Assembly (NCBI RefSeq): GCF_016741875.1
Contig: NZ_JAERRF010000010.1
Coordinates: 1-64,000 of the forward strand
Origin: Streptomyces coffeae
GTDB taxonomy: Bacteria > Actinomycetota > Actinomycetes > Streptomycetales > Streptomycetaceae
Length of the DNA: 64,000 nt
Direction: 5' to 3'
Made by a program: the position numbers and the translations under genes
In this document: piece by piece, positions 47,840 to 56,183 of the stretch
Numbering within the stretch: position 1 is the first letter of the stretch
Layout of the letters: each line of letters opens with the position of its first letter
The notes under the pieces: model-generated
Told to the model about the DNA's origin: nothing
Databases searched by the model: none
The model's input: the letters and a program-made list of their open reading frames with translations, nothing else

Positions 47840-49477
47840 TCAGCGGCCCGAGCCACGCCCGAGGACCTCCAGCAGCACATCCGCCAGCTCCTGTTCCGCG
47901 TTGGCCGGCATGCGCTGGGCCCGCCAGGCCACAAACCCGTCCGGCCGCACCAGCACCGCGCCCTCCCGCGTGGTGCCATGGATCTCCGCCCAGTCCGCAC
48001 CGCCCCGGACCGTGAGGTCGGCCTCGGCGGAGGAGCCGACGAGGCAGGCATCCATCGGGACGTCGAGCTTCTCCGCCACCGTACGGGCGACGGCCCGCCA
48101 GTCCGCCCCGGCCTCTCCGCAGAGCAGGACGAAGGAGCGTTCGTACAGATCGATGGTGGAGACCTCCGCGCCATCGCGGGTGAGCCACATATGGGGTGCG
48201 CGGGTGCCGGGGTCACCGCGCAGCTCGAAGGTGTCCGGCACGGTGGGGGCGTCCGGGTCCCCGCCGACGACCGCGCTGGACTGGTAGCGGTAACACAGGG
48301 CCGTGGTCACCAGATCGGTACCGGTCTTCGCCGACTGGGAGGCGGAGTACCCCGGGTGTTGTTCCAGGGAGGCCTGGAGCGTGGCCCGCGCGCTGGTGGC
48401 CTCCGCCACCGGCCGGCGTTCCACCTCATAGGTGTCCAGCAGTTCGGGGGCCGCCCAGCCGCGGAGCACCGCGGCCACCTTCCAGGCGAGGTTGTGAGCG
48501 TCCTGGATACCGGTGTTGGAGCCGAACGCGCCGGTGGGCGGCATCTCGTGCACGGCGTCGCCCATGAGGAACACCCGCCCGGTGCGGTAGCTGTCGGCCA
48601 CCCGGTCCGCCGCATGCCAGGGCGCCTTCCCGGTGACCTCCACATCCAGGTCGGGGACGCCCGCGCCCGCCCGGATGTGCTCGACACACCGGTCTTCCGT
48701 GAAGTCCTCGATGGTTTCCCCGCTTTCGGGCTTCCAGGGCATATGGAAGACCCACTGCTCCTTGTTGTCGACGGGCAGCAGCACACCCTCCCCGGCCGGA
48801 TCGGTGATGTAACACACCACGAAGGGCTGGTCACCCGCCACATCGCGGAGCGCCTTGCTGCGGAAGGTGACGCTGATGTTGTGGAAGAGGTCCCCGCGTC
48901 CGGTGTGCCCGATCCCGAGGCGCTCGCGCGCGGGGCTGCGCGGTCCGTCGGCGGCCAGCAGGTAGTCGGTGTGGACCGTGTACGTCTCACCGGAGTCCCG
49001 GGAGCGCAACACGGCGTGCACCGCGCGCTCGTCCTGGGTGAAGGACACCAGCTCCGTACTGAAACGCACATCGCCGCCCAGGTGGCGGGCGTGGTCCAGA
49101 AGGACCGGCTCCAGGTCGTTCTGGCTGCATGCGCACCGGAAGGTCGAGCTCTTCTCGGCCTCCGGCGGCTTGCCGGTGATCCGCGGGTAGATCCATCGCC
49201 GCTTGCCCCCGGACAGGATGTCCACCTGGAGGATTCCGTCGTTCTTGGACAGGATCGCCGCCGCTTCCCGGATGTCCGGCTCCAGGCCCGCGGTGCGGTA
49301 CAACTCCATCGTCCGCATGTTGTTGCCGCGGCCACGCGGATGGGCGGAGGTGGCCGAGTGGCGCTCGATCAGAGTGTGTTCGACGCCGAGGCGTCCGAGA
49401 AACACGGATGCAGACAGGCCGACGAGCGATCCCCCCACGATCAGCACGGGCACATGGTCGTTGTCTTGGGCTTTCAT
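47840..49477 (-). CDS. FAD-dependent aromatic monooxygenase (class A)
   Basis: A 545-residue flavoprotein monooxygenase. The FAD GXGXXG region is VPVLIVGGSLVGLSASVFLG, the second FAD motif GDAVHEMPPTGAFGSNTGIQ, then DAHNLAWKVAAVL. The DG motif is LAADGPRSPARERLG. A C-terminal thioredoxin-like domain follows, as in phenol, resorcinol and anthracycline hydroxylases. ATG 49477 has GGAGGA 9 bases upstream. A CCGCGGAC-N5-GTCCGCGG palindrome lies 37 bp upstream of the start. With the decarboxylase it probably acts on a phenolic acid. The region 49478-49691 contains no other gene. Confidence 0.88.
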   Translation of the reverse strand: MKAQDNDHVPVLIVGGSLVGLSASVFLGRLGVEHTLIERHSATSAHPRGRGNNMRTMELYRTAGLEPDIREAAAILSKNDGILQVDILSGGKRRWIYPRITGKPPEAEKSSTFRCACSQNDLEPVLLDHARHLGGDVRFSTELVSFTQDERAVHAVLRSRDSGETYTVHTDYLLAADGPRSPARERLGIGHTGRGDLFHNISVTFRSKALRDVAGDQPFVVCYITDPAGEGVLLPVDNKEQWVFHMPWKPESGETIEDFTEDRCVEHIRAGAGVPDLDVEVTGKAPWHAADRVADSYRTGRVFLMGDAVHEMPPTGAFGSNTGIQDAHNLAWKVAAVLRGWAAPELLDTYEVERRPVAEATSARATLQASLEQHPGYSASQSAKTGTDLVTTALCYRYQSSAVVGGDPDAPTVPDTFELRGDPGTRAPHMWLTRDGAEVSTIDLYERSFVLLCGEAGADWRAVARTVAEKLDVPMDACLVGSSAEADLTVRGGADWAEIHGTTREGAVLVRPDGFVAWRAQRMPANAEQELADVLLEVLGRGSGR

Positions 49478-49513
49478 CTCCCGGCGTCCTCCATCTGCAT
49501 CGACGGCACGGTG

Positions 49514-49534
49514 CCGCGGACTTGTTGTCCGCGG
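49514..49534. promoter_or_regulatory. Perfect palindrome upstream of the monooxygenase
   Basis: CCGCGGAC at 49514-49521 and GTCCGCGG at 49527-49534 are exact inverted repeats around TTGTT. Position just upstream of the start suggests a repressor site (TetR or MarR type); no regulator gene is adjacent. Confidence 0.4.
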
Positions 49535-49691
49535 TCTCCCTGTGCACCATGCTGACCACGGCCCGCACGGCCGCATCACCGGCGCGTCGTTTCGGTGCTT
49601 GACGGGGGCGAATGAGTGAATGCGGTTTCGTTCCGGCTCCGGCCGGGGAGCACACCGTGCTCGCGGCGGACCGCCGTCGGCCGTGGGCAGG

Positions 49692-50591
49692 TCAGGGCCG
49701 GGCTCGTGCGCTCTTGCGCCGCTGACGGCGCCAGGCGACCAGCCGCAGATACTCCTCGTGCAGCACCCGGCCCAGCAGCGCCCCGCCGAAGACCACGTAT
49801 CCGACGCCCACCAGCCAGGACTGGACGACCAGCACGGTGCCGACCGGGCCGTAGGAGACCGCGCTGGAGGCGATCAGCGGGGAGAACACCAGCTGGGAGA
49901 AGACCCGCAGCCCGAACAGCCCAACGCCCGTCGCCAGCGCGCCGGGCAGCAGGGCGCCCCAGCTGATCCGCCCGCCCAGCAGCAGCCGCTGCGACCACCA
50001 GAAGAACAGCACGGTGCTCACCACGGCGATGAGCACCCGGCTGACACCGGGGCCCAGATGCGAGGACAGCAGCAGATAGGCGATGAGCACCACGAGCCAC
50101 ACCAGATGGCGCCAGACGTTGTGCCAGCGCCCGGCGGGCAGTTCCCACACCTTCTCGTAGCCGGTCTGCACCGCCGCGCCGAAGCTCAGTCCGAAGATGG
50201 CCAGGGTCGCCAGACCGAACGCCGTGGTGGTCTCCAGTGCCCGTTTCGGCGGGGCGAACAGCTGCTTCACCTCGTCCTGCGAGGAGGCGGACACTCCCAG
50301 CCCCTCGGCCAGCCACTGGGCGAAGCCGTGGCGGTTCACCGGGTCGGCGGCGGCGACCACGATGAGCAGCGGCACCAGGGTGAGAAAGCCGAGCGCGGCG
50401 AAGCCCAACGCCCGGTGCAGCAGCTCGAACTCACTGCCCCGCCGCCAGCCGCGGCCCGCCGGGGAGCGGTGGAACAGGTGGTGCAGCCGCTCGAACGGTG
50501 AGCCGTGCCGATGCCGGTGCTCCTGGCCGGGCTTGTGCTCATGCTCGTGCTGGTGTCCGCGCCCCGGGGAGCCGGAAGAGTTCTCGGACAT
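49692..50591 (-). CDS. YihY/BrkB-family membrane protein with His-rich N-terminus
   Basis: A 299-residue membrane protein with about six helices of the YihY/BrkB family (once called RNase BN), of uncertain role. Family text includes ALGFAALGFLTLVPLLIVVA, LFFWWSQRLLLGGRISWGAL and GPVGTVLVVQSWLVGVGYVV. Residues 12-35 are unusual: HQHEHEHKPGQEHRHRHG, nine histidines in 18 residues, which looks metal-binding. ATG 50591 has AGGGAAG 5-6 bases upstream. The extended frame to 50708 is not supported. It lies 84 bp downstream of the deaminase gene on the same strand. Confidence 0.86.
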   Translation of the reverse strand: MSENSSGSPGRGHQHEHEHKPGQEHRHRHGSPFERLHHLFHRSPAGRGWRRGSEFELLHRALGFAALGFLTLVPLLIVVAAADPVNRHGFAQWLAEGLGVSASSQDEVKQLFAPPKRALETTTAFGLATLAIFGLSFGAAVQTGYEKVWELPAGRWHNVWRHLVWLVVLIAYLLLSSHLGPGVSRVLIAVVSTVLFFWWSQRLLLGGRISWGALLPGALATGVGLFGLRVFSQLVFSPLIASSAVSYGPVGTVLVVQSWLVGVGYVVFGGALLGRVLHEEYLRLVAWRRQRRKSARARP

Positions 50592-50674
50592 CGCCACTTC
50601 CCTGTCCGCGCCGAAGGCCCGGACCCGGGCGCGCGGAAACGCGCGCCGGATGGCGCGCGCACCACGAGTCCCCC

Positions 50675-51241
50675 TCAGTACGGGTGTCGGTCGGCTTTTT
50701 CCATCCATGCCTTGTACGCCTCGGCGCCGAGCTCGGGGTGGATCTGCTCGATCAGGATCCTGCGCTGGTCCAACGGTTTCTGGAAGTCCTCGTACTGAAA
50801 GGCGTCATCGAAGCCGATCTTCGCGGTGGCGGCCAGGTCACAGCTGAAGTAGACGGCGTCGATGCGCGACCAGTAGATGGCGCTCATGCACATCGGGCAC
50901 GGTGCGCCGCTGATGTATATCGCGCAGCCCTGGAGCATCCGGGCGCGCTCCGGCACCGGGTCGGGCGATCCCTCGGGGCGTGGCACGAGTTCGAGTGTGC
51001 TCTCGTTGACGTGCTCCCCGTCGATGCTGGGCGCTTCGGGGTTGAGCACCTGGATCGCTTTGTGGATGGTCTCGATCTCCGCGTGGGCGGTGGGATCGCC
51101 GGTCAGGAGCACACGGTTCTGTCCACGAGCGATGATCTCGCCATTGCGGCTGATCACGGCGCCGAACGGGCCGCCCCAGCCGTTTTCCACGGATTCGGTG
51201 GCCAGCCGCACCGCTTCGGCCAGGAACTCCTGCTTCGCCAT
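50675..51241 (-). CDS. Nucleoside/guanine deaminase (GuaD-like)
   Basis: A 188-residue CDA-fold deaminase. The zinc site is PTAHAEIETIHKA and GAPCPMCMSAIYWSRID. The C-terminus AYKAWMEKADRHPY resembles the swapped tail of Bacillus GuaD, which turns guanine to xanthine. Length exceeds Bacillus GuaD (156) by an insert around PEAPSIDGEHVNE. ATG 51241 has GGAGG 6 bases upstream. It is divergent from the ABM-domain protein. TadA-like or other deaminase activity is the alternative. Confidence 0.84.
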   Translation of the reverse strand: MAKQEFLAEAVRLATESVENGWGGPFGAVISRNGEIIARGQNRVLLTGDPTAHAEIETIHKAIQVLNPEAPSIDGEHVNESTLELVPRPEGSPDPVPERARMLQGCAIYISGAPCPMCMSAIYWSRIDAVYFSCDLAATAKIGFDDAFQYEDFQKPLDQRRILIEQIHPELGAEAYKAWMEKADRHPY

Positions 51242-51322
51242 GTCAAACCTCCGCTCGGCTCTGCGCGCCGGTGTCGGCACCCCTGCGGAACGCTCGGTTT
51301 GTCCCATAAATTCCGTTTGATC

Positions 51323-51328
51323 TAGACT
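51323..51328 (+). promoter_or_regulatory. -10 element of a leaderless message for the ABM protein
   Basis: TAGACT is followed by seven bases and the ATG at 51336; no Shine-Dalgarno. TTGTCC at 51299-51304 could be a -35 at 18 bp. Confidence 0.55.
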
Positions 51329-51335
51329 ACTCGGC

Positions 51336-52307
51336 ATGGATGCCCGTGCAACCCACGGCTCCACCGGAGCCGGGGCAACGGTGGTGACCTCGCAGAGGGT
51401 CCGCCCAGGACGCGACGAGGACTACAAGCGCTGGCAGGAGAAGACCAACCGGACAGCGCGCGGATTCGACGGCTTCGAGGGCACCGAGCTGTATCCGCCG
51501 GGCCCCGGCCAGGAGAACGAGTGGGTGGTGGTCTTCCGGTTCTCCCGGATCGATCAGCTCACCACCTGGCTGCGGTCCCAGGCCCGTCAGGAGCTCCTGG
51601 ACGAGGCACGCCCGCTGTTCGAGGCACCGCCCACCCAGGAGGTGCTCAGCGGCGGAACGCCCGCGGAGGAGCCGGAGGTCGTCACGGCGGTCATCTCCCA
51701 TGAGATCCGCCCCGGAAGCGAACAGCCCTTCCTGCACTGGCAGGACAAGGCGCTCAAGGCCCAGGAGAAGTTCCCCGGCTTCATGGGGTCGGAGCTGTTC
51801 CGCCCGGTACCGGGGATCCAGGACCACTGGGTGGTGGTCTTCCGCTTCGACTCCCGTGAACACCTCGACGCATGGCTGGAGTCCGACACCCGGAAGAAGC
51901 TGCTGAAGGAGGGCGAGAAGTACTTCACGCGCTACGACGTGCGGAAGATCGGCTCACCGTTCAGCGGCTGGTTCCGCTTCGGGGAGGGGGCGGACGAGGG
52001 CATCCCGCCGAACTGGAAACAAGCCATGTCCGTGGTACTGGCCCTCTATCCGACGGTGATGATCCTCAACCTCACGGCGGGCTACGGCCTCGACGAGGCG
52101 GGGGTGCCCGGCTACGCCGCCCTGTTCATCGGCAACGTCCTGAGTGTCAGCATCCTGACCTGGCTGGCGATGCCCCTGGTGAACCGGGCACTCGCCTTCT
52201 GGCTGCTGCCCGGCCGGGCACGCACCCTGCGGATCCATGTGGCGGGTGCCGTGCTGGTCGCCCTGTGCTACGGGCTGCTCGTCGTCCTCTTCGGGCTCAC
52301 CGACTGA
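51336..52307 (+). CDS. Membrane protein with two ABM (antibiotic biosynthesis monooxygenase) domains
   Basis: A 323-residue protein with two repeated ABM modules: VTSQRVRPGRDEDYKRWQEK and, about 115 residues later, AVISHEIRPGSEQPFLHWQD. Each ends in EWVVVFRFSRIDQL or HWVVVFRFDSREHL. The C-terminal 110 residues are membrane-spanning (VVLALYPTVMILNLTAGYGL, FIGNVLSVSILTWLAMPLVN, VAGAVLVALCYGLLVVLFGL). ABM folds act on quinones, heme or small aromatics, or serve as sensors; the membrane form is known in actinobacteria without an assigned role. The message is probably leaderless. Confidence 0.85.
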   Translation: MDARATHGSTGAGATVVTSQRVRPGRDEDYKRWQEKTNRTARGFDGFEGTELYPPGPGQENEWVVVFRFSRIDQLTTWLRSQARQELLDEARPLFEAPPTQEVLSGGTPAEEPEVVTAVISHEIRPGSEQPFLHWQDKALKAQEKFPGFMGSELFRPVPGIQDHWVVVFRFDSREHLDAWLESDTRKKLLKEGEKYFTRYDVRKIGSPFSGWFRFGEGADEGIPPNWKQAMSVVLALYPTVMILNLTAGYGLDEAGVPGYAALFIGNVLSVSILTWLAMPLVNRALAFWLLPGRARTLRIHVAGAVLVALCYGLLVVLFGLTD

Positions 52308-52332
52308 GCCCGCCACGGGCCCTGCCCGTCGG

Positions 52333-53193
52333 CTACGCGGTGACCGCCACGGACTCACCGGTGTCCGCGTCCAGGACACTCACCCGCACCGCGGGCTCAC
52401 GCACCGCGTCGCGGCCGGCCGCCGCGTCGAGGGCGAAGAGCACCATCACCGGCCGGGCGGCTCCGTCTCCCGTGTGCACCCCGGCGTACTGGAGGATGCG
52501 CCAGCCGCCGTCGTCCCAGTGGTCCAGCAGCGCCGAGCGCACCAGGGGCGCGGCGCGCTGCCAGGCCAGTGAGCGTTCCAGCAGTTCGACCGTGGCGGCC
52601 ACCGGCACCCGGGTGACCGCGCGCGTCCCGTCGAGCGGATGCCCGGTCAGCCGCAGCCGCAGTGTGCGCCACGGCTGCCGCCGGTGGTCGGGCGCGAGGA
52701 CCAGCGCCCCGGCCACCGCCGCGAGGACAGCGCCCGCGGTGGCGGCCGGTTGGCGCGGGGCCGTGGCCCACCAGGGGTGCCCGGCCAGGGTGACGGCCAC
52801 CCCGCCCACCAGGACCACGGCGGCGCGGGCGAACGCGCGGCCCCCGACCGGTCCGTCGTCCCCGGCCGTACAGCCGCAGGAGGACCCGGGCGCGGTGTAC
52901 CGGGCGTAGCCGAGATAGCCGAGGAAACCCGCGCCGAGGGCGATGGCCGCCCCGCCCGTGGCCGCCGACGGCGGCAGCGCCAGCAGCGCCGCGCACAGCA
53001 GCAGTTCGAGGGCGCCGAGACCGCGCAGGGCCCGGGCCGCCCGGTGGCCGCCGCGCACCAGCCGGGCCAGCGCGGTGCGGGACGCCGAGGTCCCGGCCCT
53101 CCGGCCGAAGAGCTTGCCCGCACCGGCCGTCCCCAGCACCCCGGCGAGCAGCGGTGCGGCCAGGTCCACGGCCGCGGTGGCGGCGGTGGTCAC
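52333..53193 (-). CDS. MauE-domain membrane protein
   Basis: A 286-residue protein. Residues 1-155 form a DoxX/MauE-like four-helix membrane domain (PLLAGVLGTAGAGKLFGRRA, LRGLGALELLLCAALLALPP, AIALGAGFLGYLGYARYT) with SSCGC in the loop. The remaining residues are a soluble domain with ATVELLERSLAWQRAAPLVR. MauE is needed for disulfide-rich methylamine dehydrogenase maturation, probably by disulfide formation (established knowledge). GTG 53193 overlaps the stop of the Tat-protein gene (GTGA). It is the third gene of a coupled operon with a cysteine-rich protein. Confidence 0.8.
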   Translation of the reverse strand: MTTAATAAVDLAAPLLAGVLGTAGAGKLFGRRAGTSASRTALARLVRGGHRAARALRGLGALELLLCAALLALPPSAATGGAAIALGAGFLGYLGYARYTAPGSSCGCTAGDDGPVGGRAFARAAVVLVGGVAVTLAGHPWWATAPRQPAATAGAVLAAVAGALVLAPDHRRQPWRTLRLRLTGHPLDGTRAVTRVPVAATVELLERSLAWQRAAPLVRSALLDHWDDGGWRILQYAGVHTGDGAARPVMVLFALDAAAGRDAVREPAVRVSVLDADTGESVAVTA

Positions 53194-53855
53194 CGGCGGT
53201 GTCCCGCCCCCGGCCCGACCGACAGCCGCACCAGCTCCACGGAGTTGTCGGACGGCCGCCAGGCGCCGAGCACCTGGGCGTCCTGCCCGATGCGCAGCCG
53301 CGAGAGATCGGCGGTGGGAGCGGCACCGGAGTAGGAGACGCTGGTGGTGTCGGGGAGCACATGGCCGACGATCTCGTGGGCGCCGTGGGCGAGATGCAGC
53401 CGGGTCTTCTCGATCCCGCGGACCGTGGTGTGGAGGTTGACGATGTTGACCCACACCGCGTCGGCGGCGAGGGTGCCATCGGGCATCGGCACACCGCGGG
53501 CGTAGAGGCCGTCGCCGGTCTCGATGGCCGCGGCGGTGGCGGCGCGCACCTTCCAGACGCTGGTGGCGCCGGTGACCCGGACCCGGGCGTACTCGCCCCA
53601 GGAGCCCGCGACCTCCAGCAGCCCGCCGTCGATCCAGGTGATCCGCCCCTCCACGAAGGAACCGTCGGCGGCCGCGGGGTCCAGGGAGCGCAGCGGCGCG
53701 GCGAAGGCGGCCTCGGCGTCCACGGCGCCCAGGGCGGTGGCCCCCACGACACCGCTGCCGACCACGGTGGCGCCCCGGAGGGCGGCGGCGGTCAGAAAGC
53801 GCCGGCGGTCCAGGGGGCTGCCGGTCCGGTACGCGCTCATGTCCGCCCGCCTCAT
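53190..53855 (-). CDS. Tat-exported protein of unknown function
   Basis: A 221-residue protein with a twin-arginine signal (LDRRRFLTAAALRGATVVGS) and an exported, beta-rich domain: FVEGRITWIDGGLLEVAG, then ADAVWVNIVNLHTTVRGIEK and HEIVGHVLPDTTSVSYSG. It resembles DUF5666-like OB-fold repeats only loosely, and I cannot name it. ATG 53855 overlaps the stop of the cysteine-rich gene (ATGA); ATG 53840 is an in-frame alternative. Its last codons overlap the MauE gene start. It could carry a folded partner through the Tat system, as MADH-type enzymes do. Confidence 0.74.
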   Translation of the reverse strand: MRRADMSAYRTGSPLDRRRFLTAAALRGATVVGSGVVGATALGAVDAEAAFAAPLRSLDPAAADGSFVEGRITWIDGGLLEVAGSWGEYARVRVTGATSVWKVRAATAAAIETGDGLYARGVPMPDGTLAADAVWVNIVNLHTTVRGIEKTRLHLAHGAHEIVGHVLPDTTSVSYSGAAPTADLSRLRIGQDAQVLGAWRPSDNSVELVRLSVGPGAGHRR

Positions 53856-54274
53856 TCGAAGATGACCACCGGCAGGATGCCGGAGCTCAGACTGCCGATC
53901 GCGGAGAAGGCGGCCGGGGTGAGGTCGATGACCCGGTTGGTGCGGCAGGTGCCGTCGCAGCAACTGGACTCGGAGCAGAAGCTCCGGGTGCGCGGACCGC
54001 AGTCGCTGACCGTGACGCACACACTGACGCCGGAGCACTGGTGGCGCACCTTCATCACCGAACCGCAGCCGCGCCGGGGCAGCTTCTCCCCGCACAGATC
54101 CGGCCGGGTGATGTCCCAGCACGCCTTGGAGGCGTTGGGCCAGGCGGCCTGCAGCTTGCTGGACTTGCAGGTGCCACAGGCCCCGCCGCCCGCGGTGGCG
54201 CACGGGCCCCAGGCGTTGCCACAGCAGAACCAGGTGGCCTCGCCGTTCCAGAGACTGGTCGATCCGCACGCCAT
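53852..54274 (-). CDS. Cysteine-rich double-psi-barrel (RlpA-like) protein
   Basis: A 140-residue protein with 16 cysteines, including two CC pairs, CGTC and SCCDGTC. The body reads like a double-psi beta-barrel (RlpA/barwin/expansin type): GEATWFCCGNAWGPC near the start, VCVTVSDCGPR in the middle, and VIDLTPAAFSAIGSLSSGIL at the end. It has no signal peptide of its own. ATG 54274 has no ribosome site; an upstream GTG is possible. It is coupled to a Tat protein and a MauE gene, which suggests oxidative folding of its disulfides outside the cell. Enzymatic activity is unknown. Confidence 0.72.
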   Translation of the reverse strand: MACGSTSLWNGEATWFCCGNAWGPCATAGGGACGTCKSSKLQAAWPNASKACWDITRPDLCGEKLPRRGCGSVMKVRHQCSGVSVCVTVSDCGPRTRSFCSESSCCDGTCRTNRVIDLTPAAFSAIGSLSSGILPVVIFE

Positions 54275-54342
54275 GTGGTCATGATGCGCGGGGCCGCGGG
54301 AGCCCGCCACGCGGGGACGTCCGATCCGGCGGTGAACCCCGC

Positions 54343-55500
54343 TCAGAGCCGTTCGAGGATGGTGACGTTGGCCTGGCCGCCGCCCTCGCACATGGTCTGG
54401 AGGCCGTAACGGCCGCCGGTGCGCTCGAGTTCATACAGCAGGGTGGTCATCAGCTTGGTGCCGGTGGCGCCGAGGGGGTGGCCGAGCGCGATGGCCCCGC
54501 CGTTGGCATTGACCCGCTCCGGGTCGGCGCCGGTCTCCTTCAGCCAGGCGAGCACCACGGGCGCGAACGCCTCGTTGATCTCCACCAGGTCGATGTCGGC
54601 GATGGCCATTCCGGTCTTCCGCAGCGCGTGCGCGGTCGCGGGGATGGGCGCGGACAGCATCCGGATGGGGTCCTCACCGCGTACCGAGAGGTGATGGATC
54701 CGGGCGCGCGGGGTCAGCCCGTGGTCGCGCACCGCCTGGTCGGAGGCGATCAGCATCGCCGCGGCCCCGTCGGACACCTGGGAGGACAGGGCGGCGGTGA
54801 TCCGGCCGCCCTCCATGACCGGCTTGAGGGCGGCCATCTTCGCCAGGCTGGTGTCCCGGCGCGGCCCCTCGTCGGCGGTGACCTCCCCGTACGGCACGAG
54901 CTCGCGCTCGAAGCGGCCCTCGTCCATGGCGCGTATCGCCCGCTGGTGCGAGCGCAGCGCGAACTCCTCCATCGCCTCGCGGCTGATGCCCCACTTCTCG
55001 GCGATCAGCTCGGCGCCGTAGAACTGGTTGACCGGCCGGTCGCCGTACCGCTTCCGCCAGCCCTCGGAGCCCGCGAAGGGGCCCTCGGACATCCCGAGCG
55101 GCACGGCCGCCTGGCGGCTGGCGAAGGCGATCGGCACCATCGACATGTTCTGCACCCCGCCCGCGACCACCAGGTCCTGGGTGCCGGAGAGCACCGCCTG
55201 CGCCGCGAAGTGGATCGCCTGCTGGGAGGAACCGCACTGCCGGTCGACCGTCACTCCCGGCACCTCCTCCGGCAGTCCGGCGGCCAGCCAGCAGGTGCGC
55301 GCGATGTCCCCGGCCTGCGGTCCGACCGTGTCCAGACAGCCGAGGACCACGTCCTCGACGGCGGCCGGGTCGGCGCCCGAGCGCTCCATCAGCGCCCGCA
55401 GGACATGGGCGCCGAGGTCGGCCGGGTGGACGGAGGCCAGTCCGCCGTTCCGCTTGCCGACGGGGGTGCGTACCGCTTCGACGATGTATGCCTCGGTCAT
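54343..55500 (-). CDS. fadA6: Acetyl-CoA acetyltransferase, FadA6-like thiolase
   Basis: A 385-residue thiolase. Nucleophile motif VTVDRQCGSSQQAIHFAAQA, then GGVQNMSMVPI, NEAFAPVVLAWLKETGADPE, GGAIALGHPLGATG and the second cysteine in TMCEGGGQANVTILERL. The text follows mycobacterial FadA6 (Rv3556c) closely, an enzyme of the late steps of steroid C/D-ring (HIP) catabolism. ATG 55500 is in frame with good family alignment; the upstream frame is a TetR shadow. It is third in a minus-strand run SDR-TetR-thiolase, gaps 15 and 29 bp. General fatty acid thiolase activity cannot be excluded. Confidence 0.85.
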   Translation of the reverse strand: MTEAYIVEAVRTPVGKRNGGLASVHPADLGAHVLRALMERSGADPAAVEDVVLGCLDTVGPQAGDIARTCWLAAGLPEEVPGVTVDRQCGSSQQAIHFAAQAVLSGTQDLVVAGGVQNMSMVPIAFASRQAAVPLGMSEGPFAGSEGWRKRYGDRPVNQFYGAELIAEKWGISREAMEEFALRSHQRAIRAMDEGRFERELVPYGEVTADEGPRRDTSLAKMAALKPVMEGGRITAALSSQVSDGAAAMLIASDQAVRDHGLTPRARIHHLSVRGEDPIRMLSAPIPATAHALRKTGMAIADIDLVEINEAFAPVVLAWLKETGADPERVNANGGAIALGHPLGATGTKLMTTLLYELERTGGRYGLQTMCEGGGQANVTILERL

Positions 55501-55529
55501 GACCGCTGTCGCTCCTTCTCCGCTGGTGG

Positions 55530-56168
55530 TCATTCCCGCGGGGTGATGCCGTCCAGAACCATCGACAGATACTGACGGGCGATCTCCTCGGGGCTGTGGT
55601 GTCCGCCCGGCCGGTACCACGACGCGGCCACCCACACGGTGTCGCGCAGAAAGCGGTACGCCAGCCGGATATCGACGTCGGCGCGGAAGGCCCCCTCGGC
55701 CACCCCGCGCTCCAACGTGCCCAGCCAGGCCCGTTCGAACTTCCGCTGCGACTCGGTGAGATAGCCGAAGCGGGGCTGGGCGGCCAGCTGCCGGGCCTCC
55801 TTCTGGTAGATCGCCACGGCGGCGTGGTGCCGGTCGATCTCCCGGAAGGACTCGGTGACGAGCGCCTCGATGGTCTCCCTCGGGCCGAGTCCGGCGCCGA
55901 GCACCTTCTCGTACCCGGCCCACAGCTCGTCGAGGAAGGTGGAGAGGATCTCGTCGATCATCGACTCCTTGGAGTCGAAGTGGTAGTACAAGCTGCCCGC
56001 GAGCATCCCCGCCGCGTCCGCGATCCGGCGGACGGTGGTCGCGTTGTACCCCTGGGCGGCGAACACCTCCGCCGCCGTGGTGAGCAGTTCGCTGCGTCGT
56101 TCGGGGGACGGGCTCACGGTCGTCTTCTTCTCGCTGTTCGGGGTGCGGTTCTGGCTGGAGTTCGGCAC
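55530..56168 (-). CDS. kstR2: TetR-family repressor, KstR2-like
   Basis: A 212-residue TetR regulator. Helix-turn-helix: LLTTAAEVFAAQGYNATTVR, RIADAAGMLAGSLYYHFDSK. The C-terminal domain (HHAAVAIYQKEARQLAAQPR, YRFLRDTVWVAASWYRPGGH) closely recalls KstR2, repressor of the HIP regulon that responds to HIP-CoA. It lies between a FadA6-like thiolase and an IpdF-like dehydrogenase, the same order as in mycobacteria. The start is uncertain: GTG 56168, or GTG 56117 after GAAGAAG, which would remove the polar tail. A fitting operator is at 56986-57005. Confidence 0.82.
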   Translation of the reverse strand: MPNSSQNRTPNSEKKTTVSPSPERRSELLTTAAEVFAAQGYNATTVRRIADAAGMLAGSLYYHFDSKESMIDEILSTFLDELWAGYEKVLGAGLGPRETIEALVTESFREIDRHHAAVAIYQKEARQLAAQPRFGYLTESQRKFERAWLGTLERGVAEGAFRADVDIRLAYRFLRDTVWVAASWYRPGGHHSPEEIARQYLSMVLDGITPRE

Positions 56169-56183
56169 GGGGTCATTGTCGCC

